Assembly (NCBI GenBank): GCA_947589195.1
Contig: CANPZX010000007.1
Span: forward strand, 1-37,990
DNA: 37,990 nucleotides
Direction: 5' to 3'
DNA from: an uncultured Bacilli bacterium
Lineage (GTDB): Bacteria > Bacillota_I > Bacilli_A > RF39 > UBA660
Position 1 is the first letter of the stretch. Each line of letters opens with the position of its first letter. Positions 1-7,056 of the stretch are shown here, one piece after another. The notes below the pieces were generated by a model that worked only from the letters and a program-made list of their open reading frames with translations, did not search any database and had not been told where the DNA came from. Both the position numbers and the translations under genes were made by a program.

Positions 1-366
1 ATGTCAATAATTCTAATAATGGACATTTTCGCTTATTATTAGCGTATTATACTTATTTTTAATAGCGACATTTTCACTAATTATTCATTTTTTAAATAGC
101 GACATTATTACTAATTATTCACATTTTGATTACTTTCTAATTATTTTATGTTTTAAAATAATTGTATAAATAAAATAATTAATTGTCTATATACCCTCTC
201 TAGTTGTCTGCTTTAAGTTTACCACCGCAAATGCATTAAATAAATATCTAAAAAAGTGAAAAAAAAGCGTAAAATTCGGGGGGGGGGGCATTAAAAAAAT
301 AAGGAAATCTATTGAAGAGTAGCAATCAATTTGATAGGATAATTATAGTAAGGAGAAGATAAAAAA
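1..366. other. Intergenic region with degenerate tandem repeat and poly-G leader
   Basis: No credible gene is seen here. Positions 61-126 hold two imperfect copies of a 34-bp unit (AATAGCGACATT...CTAATTATTCA, starting at 61 and 95), with a weaker third trace around 15-40. The stretch 245-366 is the leader of the first TasA-like gene. It contains an 11-G tract at 278-288 and is nearly repeated at 1223-1343 before the second paralog. The rest is plain AT-rich sequence. Confidence 0.6.
278..288 (+). repeat. Poly-G tract (11 G) in the leader of TasA-like gene 1
   Basis: There are eleven consecutive G residues 78 nt upstream of the start codon. A TAAAAT box (270-275) ends 2 nt before the tract, so if it is a -10 element the transcription start would fall inside the tract. 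The same arrangement is seen before the paralog at 1344. Homopolymeric G tracts of this length are classic slipped-strand sites in phase-variable genes. The switching function is inference. Confidence 0.75.
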
Positions 367-1095
367 ATGGAAAGAAAAAATACAATATTATTAACAGTTA
401 TAGCAATAGCTACATTATTAGTAGCAGTAGTTGGAGCTACATTTGCATATTTTACTGCAACATTTAACAAAACTAATCCAAATAATAATACAGTAAGTGC
501 TAAAGCAGCAGTATTGCCAACTGTCACTTTTGATTATGGAAAGGAAATAAATACAGAAGGCACAGATATTTATCCAGGCTACAAATTCTTAAAAGAAGTG
601 ACTGTTAAAGGCGCTTGTACTGATAAAGGAAATGATTGTAAAACAGTTGATTTGGTTTTAACTTTAAAGCCAGATATTGATGATGCATTTGGTACAAATA
701 TTAAATATGCCGTTTATAAATCTAGTACTACTAATTCAAAGGCTGTCACATGTGTTAATAACCCAAAAGAAGTGAATGATACCGAAAATGGTGGAGTAAA
801 ATATTATTATGAAGGAACTTGTACAGCTGGTGAGAGTGTGACTCAATATAATGGTGATAATAGAAATTTTGCGGATGCAATAGATGCTGGTGAAATAGAA
901 GAAACGGGATATTCTGGAACATTTAAAACCAAAGCAAGTTCAGAAACTGTCACAATTTTAATTAGCGATGTGACAGGCAATACAGACGATACTTATTATG
1001 TTGTAGTTGATTATTACAATAATGATAAAGGCAATCAAGATGATGAACAAGGTAAATCTTTTAAAATAACCTTAGATGCTAGTTTACAACCATAG
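367..1095 (+). CDS. TasA/camelysin-like secreted surface protein (paralog 1)
   Basis: This 242-residue protein is probably exported and assembled at the cell surface. Residues 8-23 form a hydrophobic helix followed by GATFAYFTA, the pattern of SipW-dependent signal peptides (TasA, camelysin, CalY). The mature part is acidic and beta-rich, with four cysteines (CTDKGNDC, TCVNN, TCTAG) that are conserved in the next gene and could form two disulfides. It ends in a DEQGKSF...TLDASLQP tail shared with its neighbour. The first 33 residues are identical to paralog 2, while the rest diverges. The start is fixed by GGAG at 352-355. A terminator hairpin follows at 1108-1145, so the gene is probably monocistronic under the poly-G leader. 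A fibre or matrix subunit role is inferred from the family and from the SipW-type peptidase encoded downstream; no exact homolog is recognised. Confidence 0.8.
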   Translation: MERKNTILLTVIAIATLLVAVVGATFAYFTATFNKTNPNNNTVSAKAAVLPTVTFDYGKEINTEGTDIYPGYKFLKEVTVKGACTDKGNDCKTVDLVLTLKPDIDDAFGTNIKYAVYKSSTTNSKAVTCVNNPKEVNDTENGGVKYYYEGTCTAGESVTQYNGDNRNFADAIDAGEIEETGYSGTFKTKASSETVTILISDVTGNTDDTYYVVVDYYNNDKGNQDDEQGKSFKITLDASLQP

Positions 1096-1107
1096 TAAAT
1101 TATATAG

Positions 1108-1145
1108 ATGTTAGAAAATAAGAAATTATTTTTTAGCATTTTTTT
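1108..1145 (+). terminator. Rho-independent terminator after TasA-like gene 1
   Basis: A 14-bp stem with two G-U pairs (1108-1121 with 1126-1139) encloses a GAAA tetraloop. It is followed by a T run at 1140-1145. Confidence 0.75.
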
Positions 1146-1255
1146 AATTAATTGCGAAATAAGAATATCTTCATCTTATACTTATTGTAAAAATTTTGCT
1201 CACATCACAATTTATTAAAAAGTTTCTAAAAAATTGACATTAAAATGTAAAATCT

Positions 1256-1265
1256 GGGGGGGGGG
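1256..1265 (+). repeat. Poly-G tract (10 G) in the leader of TasA-like gene 2
   Basis: Ten consecutive G residues lie at the same place as the tract at 278-288, one base shorter. Upstream are TTGACA (1234-1239) and TAAAAT (1248-1253). TTGACA is too close to TAAAAT to pair with it, so the real promoter is uncertain. The 78 nt between tract and ATG differ from copy 1 at only about three positions. Confidence 0.75.
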
Positions 1266-1343
1266 CATTAAAAAAATAAGGAAATCTATTGAATAGTATC
1301 AATCAATTTGATAGGATGATTATAGTAAGGAGAAGATAAAAAA

Positions 1344-2057
1344 ATGGAAAGAAAAAACACAATATTATTAACAGTTATAGCGATAGCTACATTATTAGTA
1401 GCGGTAGTAGGAGCAACATTTGCTTATTTCACGGCAACATTTACACCAACTAATTCACAAAATAATAAAGTAGAGGCTAAGGCTGCAGTATTGCCAACAG
1501 TTACTTTTGACTATGGAGATACAGTTTCTGCTCCTGCAGACCTTTATCCAGGATATATATTTTTAAAAAAGGTAAGTGTTACTGGAACTTGTACCGGAAA
1601 TAATGAAAGTTGCAAAAATGTTGATTTAGTTTTAACATTAAAACCAGATATTGATGATGCATTTGGCTCAAATATTAAATATGCTGTTTATAAAAGTGCC
1701 AAATCAAATACTGATGCTATTACTTGCCAAAATGATGTTCAAACATCAAATGAAACTGATGGTTCAGTTAAGTATTCATATAATAGTCAATGTACAGTTG
1801 GAGATAATGTTTATAATGGTACTAAATTTGCTGATGCTGTAGAAAAAGGTACTATTACAGATACTGGTTTTACGGGTACTTTTAAAACTAAAAGTCAAGG
1901 AAGTACAGAAGAAACTATTCTAATTGAAGATGTTTCAGGGACAACTGCTGATACTTATTATATTCTTATCGATTATCATAATGATGATTCGAGCAAACAA
2001 GATGATGAACAAGGTAAATCATTTAGTGTTACACTAGAAGCAAATCTACAACCTTAA
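1344..2057 (+). CDS. TasA/camelysin-like secreted surface protein (paralog 2)
   Basis: This 237-residue tandem paralog of the gene at 367 has the same N-terminal helix and GATFAYFTA motif. It keeps the YPGY.FLK.V.V.G.C and LVLTLKPDIDDAFG blocks, the four cysteines and the DEQGKSF C-terminal tail. Between these blocks the sequence is considerably diverged, as expected for surface antigens under diversifying pressure. It has its own poly-G leader and its own terminator (2073-2094), so the two paralogs look independently controlled. Export through the SipW-type peptidase encoded at 4540 is inferred from the signal motif. A role as an alternative fibre subunit is plausible but unproven. Confidence 0.8.
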   Translation: MERKNTILLTVIAIATLLVAVVGATFAYFTATFTPTNSQNNKVEAKAAVLPTVTFDYGDTVSAPADLYPGYIFLKKVSVTGTCTGNNESCKNVDLVLTLKPDIDDAFGSNIKYAVYKSAKSNTDAITCQNDVQTSNETDGSVKYSYNSQCTVGDNVYNGTKFADAVEKGTITDTGFTGTFKTKSQGSTEETILIEDVSGTTADTYYILIDYHNDDSSKQDDEQGKSFSVTLEANLQP

Positions 2058-2072
2058 TAAAAATATAAAATT

Positions 2073-2094
2073 CTACCATTATGGTAGTTTTTTT
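2073..2094 (+). terminator. Rho-independent terminator after TasA-like gene 2
   Basis: The hairpin CTACC-ATTAT-GGTAG (2073-2087) is followed by seven T residues (2088-2094). Confidence 0.8.
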
Positions 2095-2257
2095 ATTGGC
2101 TTTATTGGCAAAATAAGCTTAATAAATAAGGTTACTATTTACAGCCTAAACAATAAAAAATTAATTAATTCCACATTGATGATAAAAATGATATAAAATT
2201 GGGAATTGGATTATAAAAAGCAAAGATTTTTTATATAAATCTTCCACTTTGAAAAAA

Positions 2258-2286
2258 TTGACATTTTTAACTTTTTTTTCTTAAAT
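2258..2286 (+). promoter_or_regulatory. Sigma-A-type promoter for the calcium-repeat gene
   Basis: A perfect TTGACA at 2258-2263 is followed by a 17-bp spacer and TTAAAT at 2281-2286. This predicts a leader of about 130 nt before the ATG at 2424. Confidence 0.55.
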
Positions 2287-2423
2287 ACTGCAAACCCTTA
2301 TATTATCTAGATTTGTGAGATTTCTTAAAATTGGCTGTAAATACTAACTAAATAAGTATTTAGCTACTTGCGAAACTTAATATGTTTTGATATACTTAGG
2401 TATAGTAAGGAGTTGTAGATTCC

Positions 2424-4478
2424 ATGAACAAAGATAAAGAACAATCTATTGAAGAAAATGAAAATACTTTAACTGAAATAGATTATGAAGAACAATATAA
2501 TATATTAATAGAAGAAGAGAAAGAAAAGGAAAGAAAAAAGAATTTGGTTGTATTTATTATATGTATCTTTGTAATTATCTTTTCTGTTTTGGTTTCAACT
2601 TATTCTTTTTATGCTATTTATCAAAATTTAAATGGGCATAAAATGGAATTTAATAAAGATTTAAATGGGGATGGAATACCAGATATTAATATAGATTTTA
2701 ATAATGATCAAGTATGTGATGTTAATTGTGACTATGATGGTGATGATATTCCAGATACTAATATTGATTATGGTGATGATAAGATACCAAGATTTAATGT
2801 TGATACCGATAATAATGGAAAACCTGATTCTAATTTAATGGATCAAGATATTAATAATGATGGGGTTTGTGATTTAAATTGTGATACCGATAATGATGGA
2901 CATCCTGATGTTAATGTTGATATGAATGGCGATGGGATTCCTGATTTAAATATTGATACCGATGATGATGGGGATGCCGATATAGATATAGATACAGATA
3001 AAGATGGAAAACCTGATATAAATATTGATGTTGATAAAGATGAAATTCCAGATACTAATATTGATACAGATGATGATTTACTACCGGATATTAATTTAGA
3101 TTATGAAGGAGATGGCGTACCAGATTTTAATATTGATGATAATGATGATGATATACCAGATCGAAATTTAACTAATCAAGATAATGATAATGATAAAAAA
3201 TGTGATGTTAATTGTGATACTAATGGGGATCATATGCCAGATTTAAATATTGATAAAGATGGTGATGGAGATTTAGATTTAAATATCGATACGGATGATG
3301 ATGGAAAACCAGATTTAAATGTTGATACTAATCAAGATGCTATATGTGATTTAAATTGTTTAAATCCTAATGGTCCTAAAACTAATTTAGATACGAATAA
3401 TGATGGCATACCTGATTTAAATTTAGATTATGATAATGATGGAATACCAGATTTTAATATCGATGATGATGGGGATTATAAACCAGATCGAAATTTAACT
3501 AATCAAGATAATGATAATGATAAAAAATGTGATGTTAATTGTGATACTAATGGTGATGGAATGCCGGATATTAATATAGATATTGATGGAGATGGAGATT
3601 TAGATTTAAATATTGATATTGATGATGATAAAGATCCCGATGTAAATATTGATAGTAATAGAGATAAAATACCTGAAATTAATGTTGATACTGATGGAGA
3701 TAATGTACCTGATTTAAATGTTGATTTAACTGAAGATGGGATACCAGATTTTAATATTGATACTGATGGTGATGGAATACCAGAAAAGAATTTAATGCCT
3801 CAAGATACTGATGGCGATGGAGTATGTGATTTAAACTGTGGTAAAGATAAATATGGGCGACCTCAGGTTAATGTCGATACTAATAATGATCAAAAACCAG
3901 ATTTAAATGTTGATACTGATAAAGATGGTAATCCGGATATAAATATTGATACTAATAATAATGGAATACCTGATTTAAATGTTGATGTTAATGGGGATGG
4001 AACACCAGATATAAATATCGATACTAATAAAGATGGAGTATGTGATATTGATTGTCAAAATGAAGATGTAGCAATTGAAATAGAACCTCCAACTAATAAT
4101 GAACTTATATTATATATTTCTTATAAACAAGGAATAAGTGCTAAAGGCATATTACCAGGTTGGTCTGGTATTCAAGAATTTGTAGTTGTTAATAATTCGG
4201 ATTATCAAGTTACTTATAATTTAAATTGGCAAGATGTTTATAATACCTTTAATAAAGGTAAAGGAATGGTTTATAGTTTATATCGGGATGGGGAAAGAAT
4301 CTTAAATGAATTAGATGTTCCTAGTGGTGATTCGAGACTTTTAGGAAGTATTATTTTACCACCTAAAACAACTCAAAGATATCAAGTTAAATATGAGTTT
4401 AAAGAAACTCATACTAATCAAAATTCTGAACAAGGAAAAACCTTTACTGCAAGTATTGGGGCAGAAATAGCTAATTAA
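2424..4478 (+). CDS. Anchored surface protein with about 35 DxDxDG calcium-loop repeats
   Basis: This 684-residue protein has an acidic cytoplasmic N-terminus (1-40) and a transmembrane or signal helix (41-66) ending VSTYSFYAIY, similar to the SipW motif of its neighbours. A repeat region of roughly residues 80-545 is made of 13-residue units of the form N/D-x-D-G-x-P-D-x-N-x-D. It ends in a beta domain (about 550-684) with an EQGKTF tail like that of the TasA-like proteins. The units resemble thrombospondin type 3 and dockerin calcium loops, so the region is probably a calcium-stiffened stalk. Seven units carry CDxNC or a variant, first Cys at residues 98, 149, 260, 308, 369, 468 and 540. 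Four of these (149, 260, 369, 468) are spaced about 100-111 residues apart within a larger repeat that starts NLxxQD. The signal peptidase gene follows 61 bp downstream. The exact family is not recognised; adhesin or fibre tether is inference. Confidence 0.8.
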   Translation: MNKDKEQSIEENENTLTEIDYEEQYNILIEEEKEKERKKNLVVFIICIFVIIFSVLVSTYSFYAIYQNLNGHKMEFNKDLNGDGIPDINIDFNNDQVCDVNCDYDGDDIPDTNIDYGDDKIPRFNVDTDNNGKPDSNLMDQDINNDGVCDLNCDTDNDGHPDVNVDMNGDGIPDLNIDTDDDGDADIDIDTDKDGKPDINIDVDKDEIPDTNIDTDDDLLPDINLDYEGDGVPDFNIDDNDDDIPDRNLTNQDNDNDKKCDVNCDTNGDHMPDLNIDKDGDGDLDLNIDTDDDGKPDLNVDTNQDAICDLNCLNPNGPKTNLDTNNDGIPDLNLDYDNDGIPDFNIDDDGDYKPDRNLTNQDNDNDKKCDVNCDTNGDGMPDINIDIDGDGDLDLNIDIDDDKDPDVNIDSNRDKIPEINVDTDGDNVPDLNVDLTEDGIPDFNIDTDGDGIPEKNLMPQDTDGDGVCDLNCGKDKYGRPQVNVDTNNDQKPDLNVDTDKDGNPDINIDTNNNGIPDLNVDVNGDGTPDINIDTNKDGVCDIDCQNEDVAIEIEPPTNNELILYISYKQGISAKGILPGWSGIQEFVVVNNSDYQVTYNLNWQDVYNTFNKGKGMVYSLYRDGERILNELDVPSGDSRLLGSIILPPKTTQRYQVKYEFKETHTNQNSEQGKTFTASIGAEIAN

Positions 4479-4539
4479 TTTTGTCTTGTATTTTAAACCT
4501 ATGTATTTTATAATTAATTAAGAATAGAGAGGGCTTTCT

Positions 4540-5367
4540 ATGAGAAACAATGATAATTATAATGGTCCAAAAGGTATATTAAAATTCATTGCTACAGCTA
4601 TTTCTTGGTCTGTATTAGTTTGTTTAATCATTGTGGCTTCTTTTTTAGCTTATTATTTAATAAGTACTAAAATATATGAACAAAAAGGGGAAAGATTTGA
4701 ACCATTTATTGCTTTATATAATGTCTTAACTATTAGTATGCTTCCTAATATAGAACCTCAAGATGTCGTGGTAACTTTAAAAGTTAAAGAACCAGATGAT
4801 ATAAAAGTAGGAGATATTATTACTTTTTATTCTACAGCTTCTATATCTAGGGGAATGATTATAACCCATCGGGTTGTTGATATTGTTGAAACAGAAGAAG
4901 GAATAGGTTATAAAACTAAAGGAGATAATAATACTGCTCCAGATACTGCTCCGGCGGAATTTGATAATGTTATTGGTAAAGTAATAATAAAGATACCTAA
5001 TTTAGGTTATATTCAAAATATATTAGCTAGTAAAGCTGGTTGGTTAATAATAATAGTTATTCCGGCTTTATTTATAATAATATCTGATATAGTTAAATTA
5101 TTCCATTTAAATGATATAAAACGAAAGATAACAACAATAGAACAAGAAAATAATAATAAAAAAGAATTAAAAAAACAACAAGAAGAAATAAGAAAGAATA
5201 ATTTAAAGAAAAAGTTAAAGATTGAAAAATCAATTTATGAACCAGATCCATTACCAGTTAAAAAACCGACAAGAATAGTTGTGGGTGAAACATTTATAGT
5301 TTCTAATGATGATGAAGATTATGCTAAAAAGAATAAAAAGAAAAATAAAAAAAATAAAAAACAGTAA
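4540..5367 (+). CDS. sipW: SipW/ER-type signal peptidase I
   Basis: This membrane serine protease probably processes the TasA-like proteins around it. The 275-residue protein has an N-terminal membrane helix (about 17-41), a catalytic Ser66 in TISMLP, and His110 in ITHRVVD. The Ser-His pair, in place of Ser-Lys, marks the archaeal/ER/SipW subfamily. Then come GDNN, a GKV...P block and a second membrane helix (about 167-185). An extra coiled-coil, Lys-rich cytoplasmic tail (190-275) is longer than in Bacillus SipW. The last codon and stop (CAG TAA, 5362-5367) lie inside the left inverted repeat of an insertion sequence. Before insertion the protein would have ended NKK at TAG, now at 6990-6992. 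The enzyme domain is untouched, so it should still work. The start follows GAGAGGG at 4530-4536. Confidence 0.85.
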   Translation: MRNNDNYNGPKGILKFIATAISWSVLVCLIIVASFLAYYLISTKIYEQKGERFEPFIALYNVLTISMLPNIEPQDVVVTLKVKEPDDIKVGDIITFYSTASISRGMIITHRVVDIVETEEGIGYKTKGDNNTAPDTAPAEFDNVIGKVIIKIPNLGYIQNILASKAGWLIIIVIPALFIIISDIVKLFHLNDIKRKITTIEQENNNKKELKKQQEEIRKNNLKKKLKIEKSIYEPDPLPVKKPTRIVVGETFIVSNDDEDYAKKNKKKNKKNKKQ

Positions 5368-5381
5368 AATAGAATAAAATT
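5362..5381 (+). repeat. Left terminal inverted repeat of the insertion sequence
   Basis: The repeat matches 6961-6980 in inverted orientation at 20 of 20 positions. It encodes the final Gln and the TAA stop of the upstream peptidase gene. Confidence 0.9.
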
Positions 5382-5406
5382 CATAAAAATATTCTAATTT
5401 AGTAAA

Positions 5407-5459
5407 AAAAAGAAGAAAAAACATATTTTAATAAAAATAAATAAATTTTTCTTCTTTTT
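5407..5459. terminator. Bidirectional terminator-like hairpin inside the insertion sequence
   Basis: AAAAAGAAGAAAAA (5407-5420) pairs with TTTTTCTTCTTTTT (5446-5459) as a perfect 14-bp stem with a 25-nt loop. It lies between the converging peptidase and transposase genes. The stem is only A/U plus two G-C pairs, so its strength is moderate. Confidence 0.5.
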
Positions 5460-5533
5460 AAATCACGCAAAAAAGATGCAAAATATGCATTTGATGAAAA
5501 AAAGGTTTCTTTTCAAAGAACAAAAGAGTATAA

Positions 5534-6877
5534 TTAAGGTAATCTTAATTGAATTTTTCTATTTAAATTAAGAGGTTTTGAGATTGAAGTAAGTGCTTTT
5601 CTAATTAAGTCACTTACTTCATTTTTTGTTGTACCTAAACCTATAATTAAAATATTGCCGTAATTTAGTAGATTAAGTAATGTATGAGCAAACTGAATGA
5701 TTAGATATATATTTTTAGTACCCTCACATCTTTTCGTATAAATATGATTAATATTTAAAATATCCGATTTTTGCTCTTTAAATCCTTTATTCTCTATTTT
5801 CCATCTACATCTTCCAAGTTGAAGTATACTGTTTTTATTTTTAGATGTAATTTCTAAAGAAGTAGCATACGCAAAATTAGTTATTATAACTTCACCAGTT
5901 TTTTCATCAATACTTTGTTCATCATAACTTATAACATTCACAGTATAAAAATCTTTATTTTTTAAATCACCAAATATTATTTCATTTTGATATTCATAAT
6001 TTCCATCTGTTATTTTAATCTCATCAAAATTTCTTTTTATCGATGGAGCATCCGTTTCTTTGTATCTAATAATATATTCAAAATGATTTTTATCACATAA
6101 TTCTAAAAAAGGTCTTCCTAAGTATAGAGCATCACCACCAATAATAATTGGAAGTTTAGGAAATCTTTTTTTAATTTTTTCAAGTAATCGATATGCTGCT
6201 TTTAATTCACAATCTTGTTTATCGAATCTTCTACATGCTTTACCATCTTCATCAATGTAAGTTTCATTTTCAACAAACTCAGTAGCCATTGAAAATGTCA
6301 TATTTCCACAAATTAATTTAGCTTCTAGTGCATAATAAGAATATAAAGTATATTCATTTTCTTCACCTTTATTATATACTTTTGTAATAGCTTGTTCACC
6401 AAGATTTACTCTAGTAGAGTAAAGATTTGTTCCATCAATAACAATATAAAATAAGCCATTAAATCTATATTTATCTAACATTTTAGATCGTATTAATGAC
6501 TTTATAATCATTGTTTGTATTTTTTCTAGTTCTTCAAATTTAATTTCTGAAATGACATTTATAAGTGTATCTTTATGTGGTAATTCTATATAGTTTGTTT
6601 TTAAAATATGATTGATATTTTCTATAACAATATCTGAATTAAAATCTCTACCAATTTTGTTCATTGATTGATAACTTGAACAAAAAGCTAATATTTGAGT
6701 TAGTAAACAAACTTTAATATCATATTTAATATATGATTGATTCCGTGTATCAGTTAATTTATCAATCCAATTAGTAAGTTTAGGAAAATATTGTTTAATT
6801 ATTATTAATAATTCTTCTAATGGATTAACAGCATTTTTTAATTCTCTTTTCATTTTCCTTGTTATTCTTTGTTTCAT
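5534..6877 (-). CDS. DDE transposase, IS4 superfamily
   Basis: This 447-residue enzyme catalyses cut-and-paste transposition of the surrounding element. The RNase-H-like catalytic acids are visible: Asp148 in YIVIDGTN, Asp249 in IIIGGDALY, and Glu362 in CRWKIENKGF, the last in the YREK-like helix typical of IS4-type enzymes. The N-terminal 1-130 is helical and probably binds the ends. The gene is uninterrupted, with an AAGGTGG Shine-Dalgarno 9 nt before the ATG. It is oriented against the host genes. The specific subgroup (IS231-like, ISLre2-like or other) cannot be settled by eye. The intact frame and perfect ends point to recent insertion. Confidence 0.88.
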   Translation of the reverse strand: MKQRITRKMKRELKNAVNPLEELLIIIKQYFPKLTNWIDKLTDTRNQSYIKYDIKVCLLTQILAFCSSYQSMNKIGRDFNSDIVIENINHILKTNYIELPHKDTLINVISEIKFEELEKIQTMIIKSLIRSKMLDKYRFNGLFYIVIDGTNLYSTRVNLGEQAITKVYNKGEENEYTLYSYYALEAKLICGNMTFSMATEFVENETYIDEDGKACRRFDKQDCELKAAYRLLEKIKKRFPKLPIIIGGDALYLGRPFLELCDKNHFEYIIRYKETDAPSIKRNFDEIKITDGNYEYQNEIIFGDLKNKDFYTVNVISYDEQSIDEKTGEVIITNFAYATSLEITSKNKNSILQLGRCRWKIENKGFKEQKSDILNINHIYTKRCEGTKNIYLIIQFAHTLLNLLNYGNILIIGLGTTKNEVSDLIRKALTSISKPLNLNRKIQLRLP

Positions 6878-6960
6878 ATATTACAACCACCTTTTATTAT
6901 TAATTGTAACATATTATCGTTATAATTTAAGCGACCTTTTATTCCTTTTTCATTGCGAAA

Positions 6961-6980
6961 AATTTTATTCTATTTTACTG
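6961..6980 (-). repeat. Right terminal inverted repeat of the insertion sequence
   Basis: This is the inverted partner of 5362-5381, identical over 20 bases. It is followed directly by the second copy of the 9-bp target duplication (6981-6989). Confidence 0.9.
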
Positions 6981-6997
6981 AATAAAAAATAGTAAAT

Positions 6998-7026
6998 TTG
7001 CATAATATTACTAATTATGCTATAAT
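6998..7026 (+). promoter_or_regulatory. Extended -10 promoter just past the insertion sequence
   Basis: TTGCAT (6998-7003), a 17-bp spacer and TGC-TATAAT (7018-7026) lie in host DNA between the IS and the gene at 7057. The downstream genes can therefore still be transcribed despite the insertion. CCTCCAT (7029-7035) could pair with ATGGGGG around the ribosome-binding site, but the predicted start would cut that stem. Confidence 0.65.
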
Positions 7027-7056
7027 AACCTCCATAAAACAAATGGGGGTTTTATT

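Larger units (their letters stand above)
2058..2423. other. Intergenic leader region before the calcium-repeat gene
   Basis: After the terminator at 2073-2094 this stretch holds an AAGATTT/AAATCTT hairpin near 2223-2242, a promoter (2258-2286) and a leader of about 130 nt. The leader has a bulged 10-bp stem at 2334-2364 (GCT-gt-AAATACT with AGTATTTAGC). TATAGTAAGGAG (2401-2412) is also found in the leaders of the genes at 367 and 1344. No gene is seen. Confidence 0.55.
5362..6980. mobile_element. Complete IS4-superfamily insertion sequence
   Basis: The element is 1,619 bp. Its ends are a perfect 20-bp inverted repeat, CAGTAAAATAGAATAAAATT at 5362-5381 and its reverse complement at 6961-6980. 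It is flanked by a 9-bp direct repeat AATAAAAAA (5353-5361 and 6981-6989), read as the target duplication. It holds one full transposase gene on the minus strand and a terminator-like 14-bp stem (5407-5459). The target is A-rich, so chance could add a base or two to the duplication, but the reading frame of the disrupted gene supports it. Confidence 0.9.

Noticed and set aside
309-527. Minus-strand open frame of 72 codons
   Set aside because: It lies opposite the leader and signal peptide of the TasA-like gene, has no ribosome site, and exists only because the sense strand is A-rich.
1234-1262. TTGACA at 1234 with a normal 17-bp spacer as the promoter of the second TasA-like gene
   Set aside because: The -10 position would be all G, and the first copy has GTGAAA in place of TTGACA, so this hexamer alone does not explain expression.
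2664-4063. DNA-level repeats that could suggest a CRISPR or minisatellite array
   Set aside because: The periodicity is 39 bp in one open frame, follows codons, and encodes calcium-loop units, with no constant repeat plus unique spacer pattern.
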